64,000 bases of DNA from Anoxybacillus ayderensis (GTDB taxonomy: Bacteria; Bacillota; Bacilli; Bacillales; Anoxybacillaceae): positions 1-64,000 of the forward strand of contig NZ_JXTG01000010.1 of the NCBI RefSeq assembly GCF_000833605.1, given 5' to 3'. Each line of letters starts with the position of its first letter. The stretch's first letter is position 1. The notes under the pieces are model-generated. The model was not told where the DNA came from and did no database searches. It saw nothing but the letters and a program-made list of their open reading frames with translations. The position numbers were made by a program, and so were the translations under genes. Below are positions 34,639 through 43,331 of the stretch, one piece after another.

Positions 34639-35619
34639 GTGAAAAAAGAACAAATCGTTATTGTTGGTGGAGGACCGTGTGGATTAGCTGCTGCGATCTC
34701 GTTACAAAACGCGCACTTTTCACCGCTTGTCATTGAAAAAGGAAATATCGTGAATTCTATATACCATTATCCGACACATCAAACTTTTTTTAGTTCGAGT
34801 GACCGGTTAGAAATTGGTGGTGTGCCGTTTATTACAGAAAATCGAAAGCCGAAACGCAATCAAGCGCTTGCTTATTATCGTGAAGTGGTGACGCGAAAAA
34901 ACATTCGCGTTCATGCGTTTGAAAAAGTAGAGCGTGTCACGAAGCAAGCGGATGGAACATTTATCGTTGAAACGAGCAAACATACGTACGAAGCAACGTA
35001 CGTCGTGATTGCGACAGGATATTATGACAACCCGAACTATATGAACGTGCCTGGGGAACATTTGCCGAAAGTGACGCATTACTTTAAAGAAGCACATCCT
35101 TATTACAATACAGATTGCGTCGTCATTGGTGGGAAAAACTCAAGCGTCGATGCAGCATTAGAACTCGTGAAAGCAGGGGCGCGCGTCACCGTATTATATC
35201 GCGGCTCACAATATTCTTCGAGCATTAAACCGTGGATTTTGCCCGAATTTGACTCGCTTGTACGCCAAGGGATCATTCAAATGGAATTTAACGCCCATGT
35301 GCAAGAAATTACGGAAGACGCGGTTATTTATCGCGTTGACGATGAAGTGAAGTCAATCAAAAACGATTTCGTTTTTGCGATGACAGGATATCATCCTGAC
35401 CATGATTTTTTAAGGAAAATGGGCGTTCATATCGATGTTGAAACAGGGCGGCCGATGTATCATCCGGAAACGATGGAAACAAATGTGGAAGGTATTTTTA
35501 TTGCCGGTGTCATTGCCGCTGGAAATAACGCGAATGAAATTTTTATTGAAAACGGTCGCTTTCATGGCGATTTAATTGCTGCGTGTATCGCAAAAAGAGA
35601 AGGAAAAGTGTCCGAATAA
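34639..35619 (+). CDS. ypdA: Bacillithiol disulfide reductase YpdA (Bdr)
   Basis: A 326-residue FAD/NADPH-dependent thioredoxin-reductase-like flavoprotein. The FAD-binding G-G-G-P-C-G-L-A-A at residues 10-18 includes Cys14, the conserved cysteine implicated in reduction of bacillithiol disulfide; the NADPH motif G-G-K-N-S-S-V-D-A is near residue 172. It has no C-x-x-C redox pair, as expected. GTG start with GAGGTGAG before it; the stop is overlapped by a GTCCGAA/TTCGGAC hairpin with a T run (35609-35635) that acts as terminator. Confidence 0.92.
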   Translation: MKKEQIVIVGGGPCGLAAAISLQNAHFSPLVIEKGNIVNSIYHYPTHQTFFSSSDRLEIGGVPFITENRKPKRNQALAYYREVVTRKNIRVHAFEKVERVTKQADGTFIVETSKHTYEATYVVIATGYYDNPNYMNVPGEHLPKVTHYFKEAHPYYNTDCVVIGGKNSSVDAALELVKAGARVTVLYRGSQYSSSIKPWILPEFDSLVRQGIIQMEFNAHVQEITEDAVIYRVDDEVKSIKNDFVFAMTGYHPDHDFLRKMGVHIDVETGRPMYHPETMETNVEGIFIAGVIAAGNNANEIFIENGRFHGDLIAACIAKREGKVSE

Positions 35620-35636
35620 CTTTCGGACGCTTTTTT
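35609..35636 (+). terminator. Terminator overlapping the ypdA stop
   Basis: GTCCGAA pairs with TTCGGAC across the stop codon, followed by GCTTTTTT. Confidence 0.75.
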
Positions 35637-35640
35637 ACAA

Positions 35641-35793
35641 GATAAGAAAGTATAAAATTTCAGATTTGGGGAGCTGTCTAGCTCCAAGCGCCATCGGCTC
35701 GAGTCGCTCCGCCCCACACTGCGGCGGCGACAGCCTCCTCGGTGGGGCTTGTGCGCTCTTCGCCGATAGGCGGGCGCTTTGCGCTTTTCTTAT
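35641..35793. repeat. Dispersed structured intergenic repeat, copy B (short form)
   Basis: Two blocks are identical to copy A (35675-35732 with 9147-9204; 35735-35763 with 9264-9292). The element can fold into one nested stem: AAGCGCC-ATCGGC (35686-35698) with GCCGAT (35762-35767) and GGCGCTT (35773-35779), enclosing GCCCCAC (35711-35717) with GTGGGGC (35742-35748). CGCC-GATA-GGCG also makes a small hairpin at the position where copy A has its larger one. It lies just after the ypdA terminator and before the bio operator. Confidence 0.9.
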
Positions 35794-35799
35794 TGTTTC

Positions 35800-35836
35800 T
35801 TTTTGTTAACTATCGTAAAATATAAGTTAACAAAAA
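35800..35836. promoter_or_regulatory. BirA operator of the bioDA operon
   Basis: TTTTTGTTAAC (35800-35810) and GTTAACAAAAA (35826-35836) are perfect 11-base arms with a 15-base spacer, matching the Bacillus biotin repressor site. The right arm runs directly into the bioD ribosome site, so bound BirA would block the promoter region or the start of transcription. Confidence 0.88.
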
Positions 35837-35850
35837 GGAGGAGGAAGAGG

Positions 35851-36519
35851 ATGAGAGGATTTTTTATTACAGGTACAGATACAGATGTAGGGAAAACATT
35901 TGTCACCACTTGTATGTTGCGCGCCCTGATCGATAAACGTATACGTGCAACGGCTTATAAACCTGTTCAAAGCGGAGCGCAATGGAAAGAGGGAAAATGG
36001 ATTGCACCTGATGTGGACATGTATCGAAAAATCATCGATGTCACCGATGAAGAAGGATGTACATATGTATTGAAAACCCCTTGTTCTCCGCATTTAGCTG
36101 CAAAAATCGATGGGGTAACTATAGAGCCGGAACGGATTGTGGCGCATATGCAAAAGCTGCAACAAACGTATGATTTCGTGCTTGTCGAAGGGGCGGGAGG
36201 AATTGCTGTTCCGATCGTTGACGAATCATTTCTCGTTGCTCATTTAGCTCAATTGTTATCGCTTCCGCTCATTATCGTTGCGCGAGCGAGCGTCGGAACA
36301 ATTAACCATACGGTGTTAACGGTGGAATATGCGAAAGCGTTTGGCTTGCAAATTGCCGGCATTGTGATGAACGGCTTTTCTACACCGAAAAATGAAATTG
36401 AACAAGACAACATACGGATGATTGAAACGATGACAGGTGTTCCGGTAATTGGTGAAATTCCACATATGCCAAGCGTTTCTGATAGTGACATTGTATGGAG
36501 AAAGGAATGGTGGCAATGA
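35851..36519 (+). CDS. bioD: Dethiobiotin synthetase
   Basis: A 222-residue P-loop enzyme that closes the ureido ring of dethiobiotin from 7,8-diaminopelargonate, CO2 and ATP. The [10 protein letters not shown] motif (residues 7-16), Y-K-P-V-Q-S-G near 39 and E-G-A-G-G near 114 are intact. The ATG at 35851 follows AAAGGAGGAGG; the frame extends upstream through the operator but that part is not coding. Ends inside the bioA start. Confidence 0.93.
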   Translation: MRGFFITGTDTDVGKTFVTTCMLRALIDKRIRATAYKPVQSGAQWKEGKWIAPDVDMYRKIIDVTDEEGCTYVLKTPCSPHLAAKIDGVTIEPERIVAHMQKLQQTYDFVLVEGAGGIAVPIVDESFLVAHLAQLLSLPLIIVARASVGTINHTVLTVEYAKAFGLQIAGIVMNGFSTPKNEIEQDNIRMIETMTGVPVIGEIPHMPSVSDSDIVWRKEWWQ

Positions 36520-37859
36520 ACGAGTGGATCGAAAAAAGCAAAACATACTTATGGTTGCCGTTTACGCAAATGAAAGATTATGAACAACATCCGCTCGTCA
36601 TTGAAAGTGGGGAAGGGATTTTTTTAACAGATGTGAACGGAAAAACGTATTATGATGGATATTCATCACTTTGGCTAAACGTTCACGGGCATCGCAAAAA
36701 AGAAATTGATGATGCGATTCGCGCTCAACTTGAGCGAATTGCTCATTCGACGCTTTTAGGCGCAGCGAATATTCCTGCGATTGCATTGGCAGAAAAATTA
36801 ATTGAATGGACGCCAAGTCATTTAACGCGCGTGTTTTATTCAGACAGCGGAGCGGAAGCTGTAGAAATTGCGCTCAAAATCGCCTTTCAATATTGGCGAA
36901 ACATCGGGGAACATAAAAAACAAAAATTTGTCACATTGACAAATGGTTATCACGGAGATACAGTCGGCGCCATTAGCGTCGGAGCAATTGATCTTTTTCA
37001 TACCGTATACGAACCGCTTATGTTTACAAGCTATAAAGCACCGTTTCCGCTCGTCTATCGCCATCCGAGCAACGATCCAAACGTTGTGCGCGATGAAGCG
37101 TTGCATGCATTAGAAACACTACTAGCCGAACGTCATGAAGAAATTGCTGCGATTATTGTCGAAGGGATGATTCAAGGAGCGGGTGGCATGCATGTCATGC
37201 CAGCGGGGTATTTAAAAGGAGTCGAACAATTATGTCGCCGCTATCACATCTTATTCATTGTCGATGAAGTGGCGACTGGATTTGGACGGACAGGAAAACG
37301 ATTTGCGATTGAACATGAAGACGTGAAACCAGATATTATGACAGTTGCAAAAGGAATTACGGGCGGTTATTTGCCGATTGCCGCTACGTTGACGACGGAA
37401 ACGATTTATGAAGCGTTTTATGGCGATTACACGGAGTTTAAAACGTTTTTTCATGGACATTCTTATACAGGAAATCAGCTTGGCTGTGCCGCTGCTTTAG
37501 CCAATATACAAATTTTTGAGCGCGAGCGACTCATTGAACAAATTGAGCAAAAAGCGACATTTGTCGCCGAACAGCTCGCATCGTTTAATGAACTCAATCA
37601 TGTCGGTGATGTGCGACAGCTTGGGCTCATGTGCGGCATCGAGCTTGTGCGCGATCGACATACACATGAACCGTATCCGTGGACGGAACGGATGGGATAT
37701 AAAACAACGTTAAAAATGAGAGAAAAAGGGATGTTAACACGTCCGCTTGGCGATGTGATCGTCTTCATGCCGCCGTTAGCGAGTACGTTTGAGCAGTTAG
37801 AGGCGATGATTGCGATCATGAAAGAGGCGATTATTGAAACGACAGAAAAAAGGGGCTAA
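36516..37859 (+). CDS. bioA: Adenosylmethionine-8-amino-7-oxononanoate aminotransferase
   Basis: A 447-residue class III aminotransferase making 7,8-diaminopelargonate. W-L-P-F-T-Q-M near the N-terminus, the G-Y-H-G-D-T-V-G motif and the PLP lysine in [10 protein letters not shown] are typical of BioA. Whether the amino donor is S-adenosylmethionine or lysine (as in B. subtilis BioK) cannot be settled here. ATG 36516 overlaps the bioD stop; upstream in-frame ATGs at 36495 and 36507 lack spacing to GAAAGGA. Confidence 0.92.
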   Translation: MNEWIEKSKTYLWLPFTQMKDYEQHPLVIESGEGIFLTDVNGKTYYDGYSSLWLNVHGHRKKEIDDAIRAQLERIAHSTLLGAANIPAIALAEKLIEWTPSHLTRVFYSDSGAEAVEIALKIAFQYWRNIGEHKKQKFVTLTNGYHGDTVGAISVGAIDLFHTVYEPLMFTSYKAPFPLVYRHPSNDPNVVRDEALHALETLLAERHEEIAAIIVEGMIQGAGGMHVMPAGYLKGVEQLCRRYHILFIVDEVATGFGRTGKRFAIEHEDVKPDIMTVAKGITGGYLPIAATLTTETIYEAFYGDYTEFKTFFHGHSYTGNQLGCAAALANIQIFERERLIEQIEQKATFVAEQLASFNELNHVGDVRQLGLMCGIELVRDRHTHEPYPWTERMGYKTTLKMREKGMLTRPLGDVIVFMPPLASTFEQLEAMIAIMKEAIIETTEKRG

Positions 37860-37873
37860 TGGTCAGCCCCTTA
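37851..37873. terminator. Bidirectional terminator between bioA and ypeB
   Basis: AGGGGCT (37851-37857) and AGCCCCT (37865-37871) flank a short loop that includes the bioA stop; A run on the left serves the minus strand. Confidence 0.75.
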
Positions 37874-39217
37874 TATTTCACCATATATAGGTTCAGGATT
37901 TTGAAGTTTCTCTACTTTCTCTTCAATCCCATTTTGCGCATTAATAAAAATGCGGTACGTGTCATCTCCGAGCGTTCCTAAAAACTCATAGCAAAGCACT
38001 TCTTGATTCATATTGTTCATAATGATCGCTTTTCTTTCTTCCATAATGGCGACATTTGGGTTCATTTTTTTTCGTGCTTGTTCAATAGAAATAGATGGTT
38101 TTGGAATCTTCCGTTCGCGTTTCGACGATAAGTAATCGCGAGCGGAAAAGCCGATAATGTTTCCATCGTCTAATGCAATCTTCATTTTAATGGATTCAGG
38201 ATAAATACGAACGCCATCTTGTGCTGTAACGAATGTGAGAACAGCGACGTGATCATACTGCGTGCTTTCGTACAATTCGAAGTTGTTAAATTTATGTTGT
38301 TTTAAAAACTGCAGCCCGCGCATCGTTGCTTCATTTAAACTAATGTTTTGTTTATTGACGGGACGGTTTTCAATGACCCAAATCGGATATCCTCCTTTTT
38401 CGGTAATATCCATATACGTTTCACTTTTTGTTTTCGGATGTTTAATCGTTACACTATAAAAAGCATCGCTTGCTCCTTCTCCGCTATGCACGACTTGTAT
38501 GTCTTCATTTCCTTTTAAACCGAGAAACGTTTTTGCAATTTGCTTTGCTTCTTCTTTTGTAATCTTTTTCCCAGAAATATGTTCAAACCCTTTCGTTCTC
38601 TTTTCGATGCTTGTAAACGAAGGGCCAAAGTCGGTTTCGTTATAAGATTGGACGTTTTTCTCTACCGTTTTAAATCCATCAATAATGGTGTTGTCATTTG
38701 GGCGATTGTTTGTCGCGAGCGCCAACTCGACATCCATCCAGCGTAAGTTATTTTCTAATACGAGATGTTGTACATTTCGCAACTCTTGTTGAATGTCAGC
38801 AGATTTTTTATATAGTTGTTGTAATGTTTTATATTCTTCAGCGTTCAATGGCTGCTTATCTAAATCGCGAATGGCAGCACGGTAGCTAAATGAGCCGATA
38901 TTAGACAAAAACTCTTCTGTTTTATTGAACGGTAAAAGTGAGAGCGGAAGTTGTCCGACTGTCGCGTGTGCTTCTGACGCAAGACGCCAAACTTCCGCCA
39001 GTGCTGGTGACAGCGATTGGCGAGAATTCATCGCGAGCGTTGTTCCAATTTGATCATGAAGTAAGTCAATTTGATATGTTAAATCATGAAATGCGCGTTG
39101 ATAATTGTTTTCCGCATGAATTAAAATCGCATTTTTTTGTTGGTGCTCGCGGTATCCCCAATAGGCTGTGCCAGCGATGCCGATCGATAGTGCTCCAATA
39201 AGTAAAATTCGTAGCAA
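37871..39217 (-). CDS. ypeB: Germination protein YpeB
   Basis: A 448-residue protein with one N-terminal membrane segment (~residues 2-20) and a large extracytoplasmic part; the C-terminal half carries repeated PepSY-like domains (conserved I-T-K-E-E-A-K-Q-I-A and I-S-L-N-E-A-T-M-R-G segments). It is needed for the stable assembly of the cortex-lytic enzyme SleB in spores. TTG start with AGGAGGGG upstream, 12 bases after sleB. Confidence 0.93.
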   Translation of the reverse strand: MLRILLIGALSIGIAGTAYWGYREHQQKNAILIHAENNYQRAFHDLTYQIDLLHDQIGTTLAMNSRQSLSPALAEVWRLASEAHATVGQLPLSLLPFNKTEEFLSNIGSFSYRAAIRDLDKQPLNAEEYKTLQQLYKKSADIQQELRNVQHLVLENNLRWMDVELALATNNRPNDNTIIDGFKTVEKNVQSYNETDFGPSFTSIEKRTKGFEHISGKKITKEEAKQIAKTFLGLKGNEDIQVVHSGEGASDAFYSVTIKHPKTKSETYMDITEKGGYPIWVIENRPVNKQNISLNEATMRGLQFLKQHKFNNFELYESTQYDHVAVLTFVTAQDGVRIYPESIKMKIALDDGNIIGFSARDYLSSKRERKIPKPSISIEQARKKMNPNVAIMEERKAIIMNNMNQEVLCYEFLGTLGDDTYRIFINAQNGIEEKVEKLQNPEPIYGEI

Positions 39218-39229
39218 AAAACTCCCCTC

Positions 39230-40063
39230 CTATTTACAAAAAATATGTTTTCCGATTTTTTTAATTTGCGGACGGCTCCAAATCCACCCGTTTGTCGCTG
39301 TATGTGGATTAAAATAATATAACGCTCCACTTGATGGATCCCATCCGTTTAAGGCATCAAGTACGGCTTTGCGAGACGTTTCGTTTGGGGTAAGCCAAAT
39401 TTGTCCGTCTGCGACAGCTGTAAACGCTCCTGGCTCAAAAATGACGCCCGCGACAGTGTTTGGAAACGAAGGGCTATTGATGCGATTTAAAATGACTGCG
39501 GCAACAGCCACTTGTCCGATATACGGTTCCCCGCGTGCTTCACCGTGTACAGCGTTTGCCATAAGCTGTATATCATTTTGTGAGAATCCGTTTGGAACGT
39601 TCACTGCAGCGGATTTGACGCGTTTTACGGCCATTTGTTTTGTATTTGTTGCTTTTGCAGCGGTTGCTTGATTTTTCGTTTTTGTTTGACGTGCTTTCAC
39701 TTGTTTGCTTAACGGAACGCCGCCGTAATGAGTAAACGTATTTCCTTTTCGTAAATTGTTATAAACAAATGATTTGTAATATTTTGAAGCGCGTACGAGT
39801 TTTTGTTTCGTTGTTTCTCCTGCTAGCCCATCGACAGGCAACTTAAATTTGTATTGAAACTTTCTTAGCGCCCAATACGTCCGCCAACCGAACACTCCAT
39901 CAATTTTCCCTCTGTAAAAGCCGAGATATTGCAATCGTGCTTGTAGTTCAATGACATCATCGCCGACAGCTCCGCGTTGGATGACTTGTTTCGAAAACGC
40001 GTGCGCCTGCGATGTATAACTAAACGAAAAAATCAAAAATAAACAAATGAACCATTTGCGCAT
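39230..40063 (-). CDS. sleB: Spore cortex-lytic enzyme SleB
   Basis: A 277-residue exported lytic transglycosylase that degrades cortex during germination. Signal peptide (cut after A-H-A, ~residue 22), a peptidoglycan-binding domain (~28-95), a lysine/threonine-rich linker (~120-165) and the hydrolase domain (~170-277) with the catalytic glutamate in A-V-H-G-E-A-R-G-E-P. The longer upstream frame overlaps prsW and was rejected; the ATG at 40063 has GGGAGGAG. A forespore sigma-G promoter is expected but not clear. Confidence 0.94.
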   Translation of the reverse strand: MRKWFICLFLIFSFSYTSQAHAFSKQVIQRGAVGDDVIELQARLQYLGFYRGKIDGVFGWRTYWALRKFQYKFKLPVDGLAGETTKQKLVRASKYYKSFVYNNLRKGNTFTHYGGVPLSKQVKARQTKTKNQATAAKATNTKQMAVKRVKSAAVNVPNGFSQNDIQLMANAVHGEARGEPYIGQVAVAAVILNRINSPSFPNTVAGVIFEPGAFTAVADGQIWLTPNETSRKAVLDALNGWDPSSGALYYFNPHTATNGWIWSRPQIKKIGKHIFCK

Positions 40064-40141
40064 TGTGACTCCTCCCTTGATGTGTAAACAATACCTTTTG
40101 ACGCTATTTTTTGTCACAATAACGTTTTTATACACATAAAT

Positions 40142-40168
40142 AAAAAAGCCAAGCGTTACGCCTGGCTT
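40142..40168 (-). terminator. Terminator overlapping the 3' end of prsW
   Basis: AAGCCAAGCG (40146-40155) pairs with CGCCTGGCTT (40159-40168) with one mismatch; a T run follows on the minus strand. Confidence 0.7.
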
Positions 40169-40833
40169 GATGATTGGGCAATCTCGACCGTCATGCCTCT
40201 CGCAAGTTTGACTTTTCGCAAAGCGAGCCACCATAAAAAAATCATAAACGGAAGCATGTAATATATCCAACGTTCTTGCGTTAATAAAATATAGTCGTAT
40301 ATGCCGTGAAATAAAAACGGAAGGAGAAAAGATAACCATATATAGTTTTTTTCTTTTTTAGGTAAACCGAATTTTGCCCTTCCTAAATAAAAGCCCATAA
40401 TGACACCAAACAACGCATGGCTTGATACAGGTAAAAGGGCGCGCGTAACCGCAAATTCAACGCCATTTGCAAATAAATATAAAATGTTTTCAAGCGTAGC
40501 AAATCCGAGCGATACACTTACCCCGTAAACGATGCCGTCATATGGTTCGTTAAACTCTCGATGGTCATAAATCGCATAGTAAAAAACAAACCATTTGAAA
40601 AACTCTTCTAGCAAACTTGTTGATAAAAACGCTTCAACAAAGGCGTTTGGGAGCATATGCTCGACTTTTAATACGTGTTGAATAAACATGAGTGGAAACA
40701 CTAAAAACGTACCGTATAAAAACATGCGTAAAACGAGTGATAACGGTTCCGTTTCGTATTCATCTTTTAAATAAAAATAACTGAGCAGCGCTAATCCGGG
40801 AGCAATCCCTGCAGAAATAATAGCCCACATCAT
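40156..40833 (-). CDS. prsW: Intramembrane protease PrsW
   Basis: A 225-residue polytopic membrane protein, the site-1 protease that cuts the anti-sigma factor RsiW in B. subtilis. The E-E-F-F-K-W motif near residue 75, H-A-L-F-G-V-I-M-G near 140 and F-H-G-I-Y-D near 175 match its glutamate and histidine active-site motifs. ATG-ATG start with GAGGAAAAA. B. subtilis has it directly after ypdA; here bioDA and sleB-ypeB lie between. Confidence 0.92.
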   Translation of the reverse strand: MMWAIISAGIAPGLALLSYFYLKDEYETEPLSLVLRMFLYGTFLVFPLMFIQHVLKVEHMLPNAFVEAFLSTSLLEEFFKWFVFYYAIYDHREFNEPYDGIVYGVSVSLGFATLENILYLFANGVEFAVTRALLPVSSHALFGVIMGFYLGRAKFGLPKKEKNYIWLSFLLPFLFHGIYDYILLTQERWIYYMLPFMIFLWWLALRKVKLARGMTVEIAQSSSQA

Positions 40834-40958
40834 TTTTTCCTCGTTCCCAATTCTTTTCTTTTCATTTTGATGGTATCATGTTATTGTCAAATTGAAAATG
40901 CTATAAGGTGTATTTTTCAATAAAGAAAGAACTGTTTTTAGCGAGGGGGATTTATACG

Positions 40959-41618
40959 TTGATTAAAATTGGGGTGCCGTTAACGCTTGAACCGAAATAT
41001 AGCGAAAAAATGGAAAAATACAAATGTAAAGTAGCAGAAATGGAAGATGGGAAAATTTATATTGATTATCCGATTGATATGAGCACGAATCGCACTGCGT
41101 TTTTGATCGACGGAACGCAATTAAAAGTAAGTTTTGTCGGGGAAGATGAAGCTGTTTATGCGTTTGAAGCAGAAGTGTTAGGCCGAACAAAGCGCAATAT
41201 TCCGCTTCTTGTTTTGTCGTATCCTGGGGATCAACATCTCATTCGTATTCAACGTCGTCAGTTTGTACGTGTCGATGCGACTGTAGACGTGGCTGTTCAT
41301 CCGCTCAATGACGAATTTGTCCCATTTACGACTGTGACAAGCGATATAAGTGCGGGTGGTGCAGCGATTGTATTGCCAAACGATGAAACAGGATTAAAAC
41401 ACGGGATGACCATTGAAATTTGGCTCGCACTCCATATGCGTTCAGGAGATTATCACTATTTACGTTTTCTTGCGCGCGTTGTTCGCATTTTTGAAGAAAA
41501 TGTTTTAAAAGCATCTTTGCAATTTTTGGAAGTGAACGATGTAGACCGTCTGACATTGATTCGTTACAGTTTTGAAAAGCAGCTTGAGATGAGAAAAAAG
41601 GAGCAATTGGACGCATAA
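40959..41618 (+). CDS. ypfA: Cyclic-di-GMP-binding PilZ protein YpfA
   Basis: A 219-residue protein with an N-terminal YcgR-like domain (~1-90) and a C-terminal PilZ domain with R100-Q-F-V-R104 (RxxxR) and D-I-S-A-G-G. In B. subtilis this protein (also called DgrA or MotI) binds c-di-GMP and inhibits motility. TTG start at 40959 preceded by GAGGGGGA; the earlier frame opening at 40908 lacks a ribosome site. Confidence 0.92.
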   Translation: MIKIGVPLTLEPKYSEKMEKYKCKVAEMEDGKIYIDYPIDMSTNRTAFLIDGTQLKVSFVGEDEAVYAFEAEVLGRTKRNIPLLVLSYPGDQHLIRIQRRQFVRVDATVDVAVHPLNDEFVPFTTVTSDISAGGAAIVLPNDETGLKHGMTIEIWLALHMRSGDYHYLRFLARVVRIFEENVLKASLQFLEVNDVDRLTLIRYSFEKQLEMRKKEQLDA

Positions 41619-41669
41619 ATATAACCGTTTTCTCCCATAATAAAAAATAAAAAAGAGAGGGAGAAACGA

Positions 41670-41849
41670 ATGAAAACGGTTGAACGAATGTTATGGAAGC
41701 TAGCGATCATTCAATTTATTTTTTTATTTATCGCCCAACTTATCGTTTCCCATTCGTCCATTGCCCCTTATATTGTGAAAGTCATTCATTACGAAGGGGT
41801 AATGAAAAATTCCGCTACGAAAACGGTTGAAACATTCGACCAACGATAA
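41670..41849 (+). CDS. ypfB: YpfB family small membrane protein
   Basis: A 59-residue protein with one hydrophobic segment (residues ~8-27), an ATG at 41670 preceded by GAGAGGGAG and a stop at 41847-41849. Position between ypfA and cmk and the length agree with B. subtilis YpfB. Function unknown. A terminator follows. Confidence 0.8.
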   Translation: MKTVERMLWKLAIIQFIFLFIAQLIVSHSSIAPYIVKVIHYEGVMKNSATKTVETFDQR

Positions 41850-41870
41850 ACGGTATGATACAATATAAGA

Positions 41871-41893
41871 AGCAGGAGTGTTCCTGCTTTTTT
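41871..41893 (+). terminator. Intrinsic terminator after ypfB
   Basis: AGCAGGA (41871-41877) pairs with TCCTGCT (41882-41888), followed by a T run. Confidence 0.8.
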
Positions 41894-41924
41894 GTTGAAA
41901 ACAAAACGATGTATGGGAGGCATT

Positions 41925-42602
41925 ATGGAAAAGAAAATTTCGATCGCGATTGACGGACCGGCAGCGGCTGGAAAAAGCACGGTTGCGAAACGATTAGCTG
42001 AAGCATTATCTTATGTTTATATTGATACAGGAGCGATGTATCGCGCCTTAACATATTGCGCTTTACAGCGCGGAGTAGATGTTCATGATGAAAAACAATT
42101 AATGAACGTCCTTCATGATACATATATTGAATTAAAGCCGTCTCCAATTGGACAGCTTGTGTTTGCCAACGGTGAAGATGTAACGGAGGCCATTCGGAAA
42201 AACGATGTGACAAACAACGTGTCGTACGTTGCTAAACATCCGGCAGTGCGAGAAGAAATGGTGAAACGCCAACGCGAGTTAGGGCAGCATGGCGGTGTTG
42301 TGATGGACGGTCGCGATATTGGTACGCACGTGTTGCCACACGCTGAAGTAAAAATTTTTTTGCTCGCCTCTGTAGAAGAGCGGGCAAAACGTCGCCATGA
42401 AGAAAATATGGTGCGGGGCATTCCTTCTAATTTAGAACAACTAAAAGAGGAAATTACTCAGCGTGATCGAATTGACTCTGAACGTAGCGTCGCTCCGTTA
42501 AAAAAAGCAGAAGACGCCATTGAAATTGATACAACATCGCTATCCATTGATGAAGTTGTTGATCGCATTATGCGCATTGTCCAAGAAAGGGTGAAGGGGT
42601 AG
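41925..42602 (+). CDS. cmk: Cytidylate kinase
   Basis: A 225-residue (d)CMP kinase with P-loop G-P-A-A-A-G-K-S (residues ~10-17), the D-T-G-A-M-Y-R nucleotide motif near residue 34 and G-R-D-I-G-T near 128. It recycles CMP released by phospholipid and wall synthesis. ATG 41925 with GGGAGG. Overlaps plsC by one base. Confidence 0.95.
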   Translation: MEKKISIAIDGPAAAGKSTVAKRLAEALSYVYIDTGAMYRALTYCALQRGVDVHDEKQLMNVLHDTYIELKPSPIGQLVFANGEDVTEAIRKNDVTNNVSYVAKHPAVREEMVKRQRELGQHGGVVMDGRDIGTHVLPHAEVKIFLLASVEERAKRRHEENMVRGIPSNLEQLKEEITQRDRIDSERSVAPLKKAEDAIEIDTTSLSIDEVVDRIMRIVQERVKG

Positions 42603-43183
42603 TGAGTTTTTACACGTTTGCCCGCGCGCTTGTGAAACAAGTGCTTACTCCACTTTATCGTATTGAAGTTAGTGGAGTCGAACATATTCCAAAAGAAGGT
42701 GCGGTTATCATTTGCGCCAATCATATTAGCAACTTAGATTCGCCAGTTGTCGGTATTACATGCCCGCGCCCGGTTCATTTTATGGCAAAAGAAGAACTGT
42801 TTCGCACACCTATCGTTAAACAACTCGTCTCTCGCTTACATGCGTTTCCCGTTCGTCGCGGAATGGGTGATCGTGAAGCGTTGCGAACAGGATTAGCCTT
42901 ATTAAAAGAGAAACATGTACTCGGGCTATTTCCTGAAGGAACGCGAAGTAAGGATGGAAAGTTGAAAAAAGGGCTAGCCGGAGCAGGATTTTTTGCATTG
43001 CGTAGCGATGCGGTTGTCGTGCCTTGTGCTATCGTCGGTCCTTATCGCATCGGAAAGAAGTTAAAAGTTGTATACGGTGCCCCGATTGACTTTACACCAT
43101 GGCGCGAAAGAAAGGCGAGTGCCGATGAAGTGACCGCAGTCATTATGGAACATATTCAAAAACTTTTACATGCGCATCAATAG
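42602..43183 (+). CDS. plsC: 1-acyl-sn-glycerol-3-phosphate acyltransferase
   Basis: A 193-residue acyltransferase completing phosphatidic acid. The catalytic N-H-x4-D motif reads N-H-I-S-N-L-D near residue 40, and F-P-E-G-T-R-S near residue 108. GTG start overlaps the cmk stop by one base and AAGGGGT lies just upstream. In B. subtilis the ypfD gene follows cmk directly, so plsC in this place is typical of several other Bacillaceae rather than of B. subtilis. Confidence 0.9.
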   Translation: MSFYTFARALVKQVLTPLYRIEVSGVEHIPKEGAVIICANHISNLDSPVVGITCPRPVHFMAKEELFRTPIVKQLVSRLHAFPVRRGMGDREALRTGLALLKEKHVLGLFPEGTRSKDGKLKKGLAGAGFFALRSDAVVVPCAIVGPYRIGKKLKVVYGAPIDFTPWRERKASADEVTAVIMEHIQKLLHAHQ

Positions 43184-43331
43184 TTATGACTTGACAAAAT
43201 GAATGTTTTAATACAGATTAGTAAAAAAGGAAGTTTTTTCTTTGTGTCAAATGGACGAGCATATTGTTGTTCGCCCATTGAACATATATTTCTGTCGTCG
43301 AGCAGGTGTGGAGTGTAAGGAGGTATTCACT

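Noticed and set aside
40064-40140. Sigma-G promoter for sleB
   Set aside because: A TGTATA-like -35 is present on the minus strand but no acceptable -10 lies at the right distance.
40064-40339. Upstream extension of sleB
   Set aside because: It overlaps prsW, and the signal peptide begins at the ATG at 40063.
43242-43331. Upstream extension of ypfD
   Set aside because: No ribosome site; AAGGAGG is placed for the ATG at 43332 and the first S1 repeat begins soon after it.
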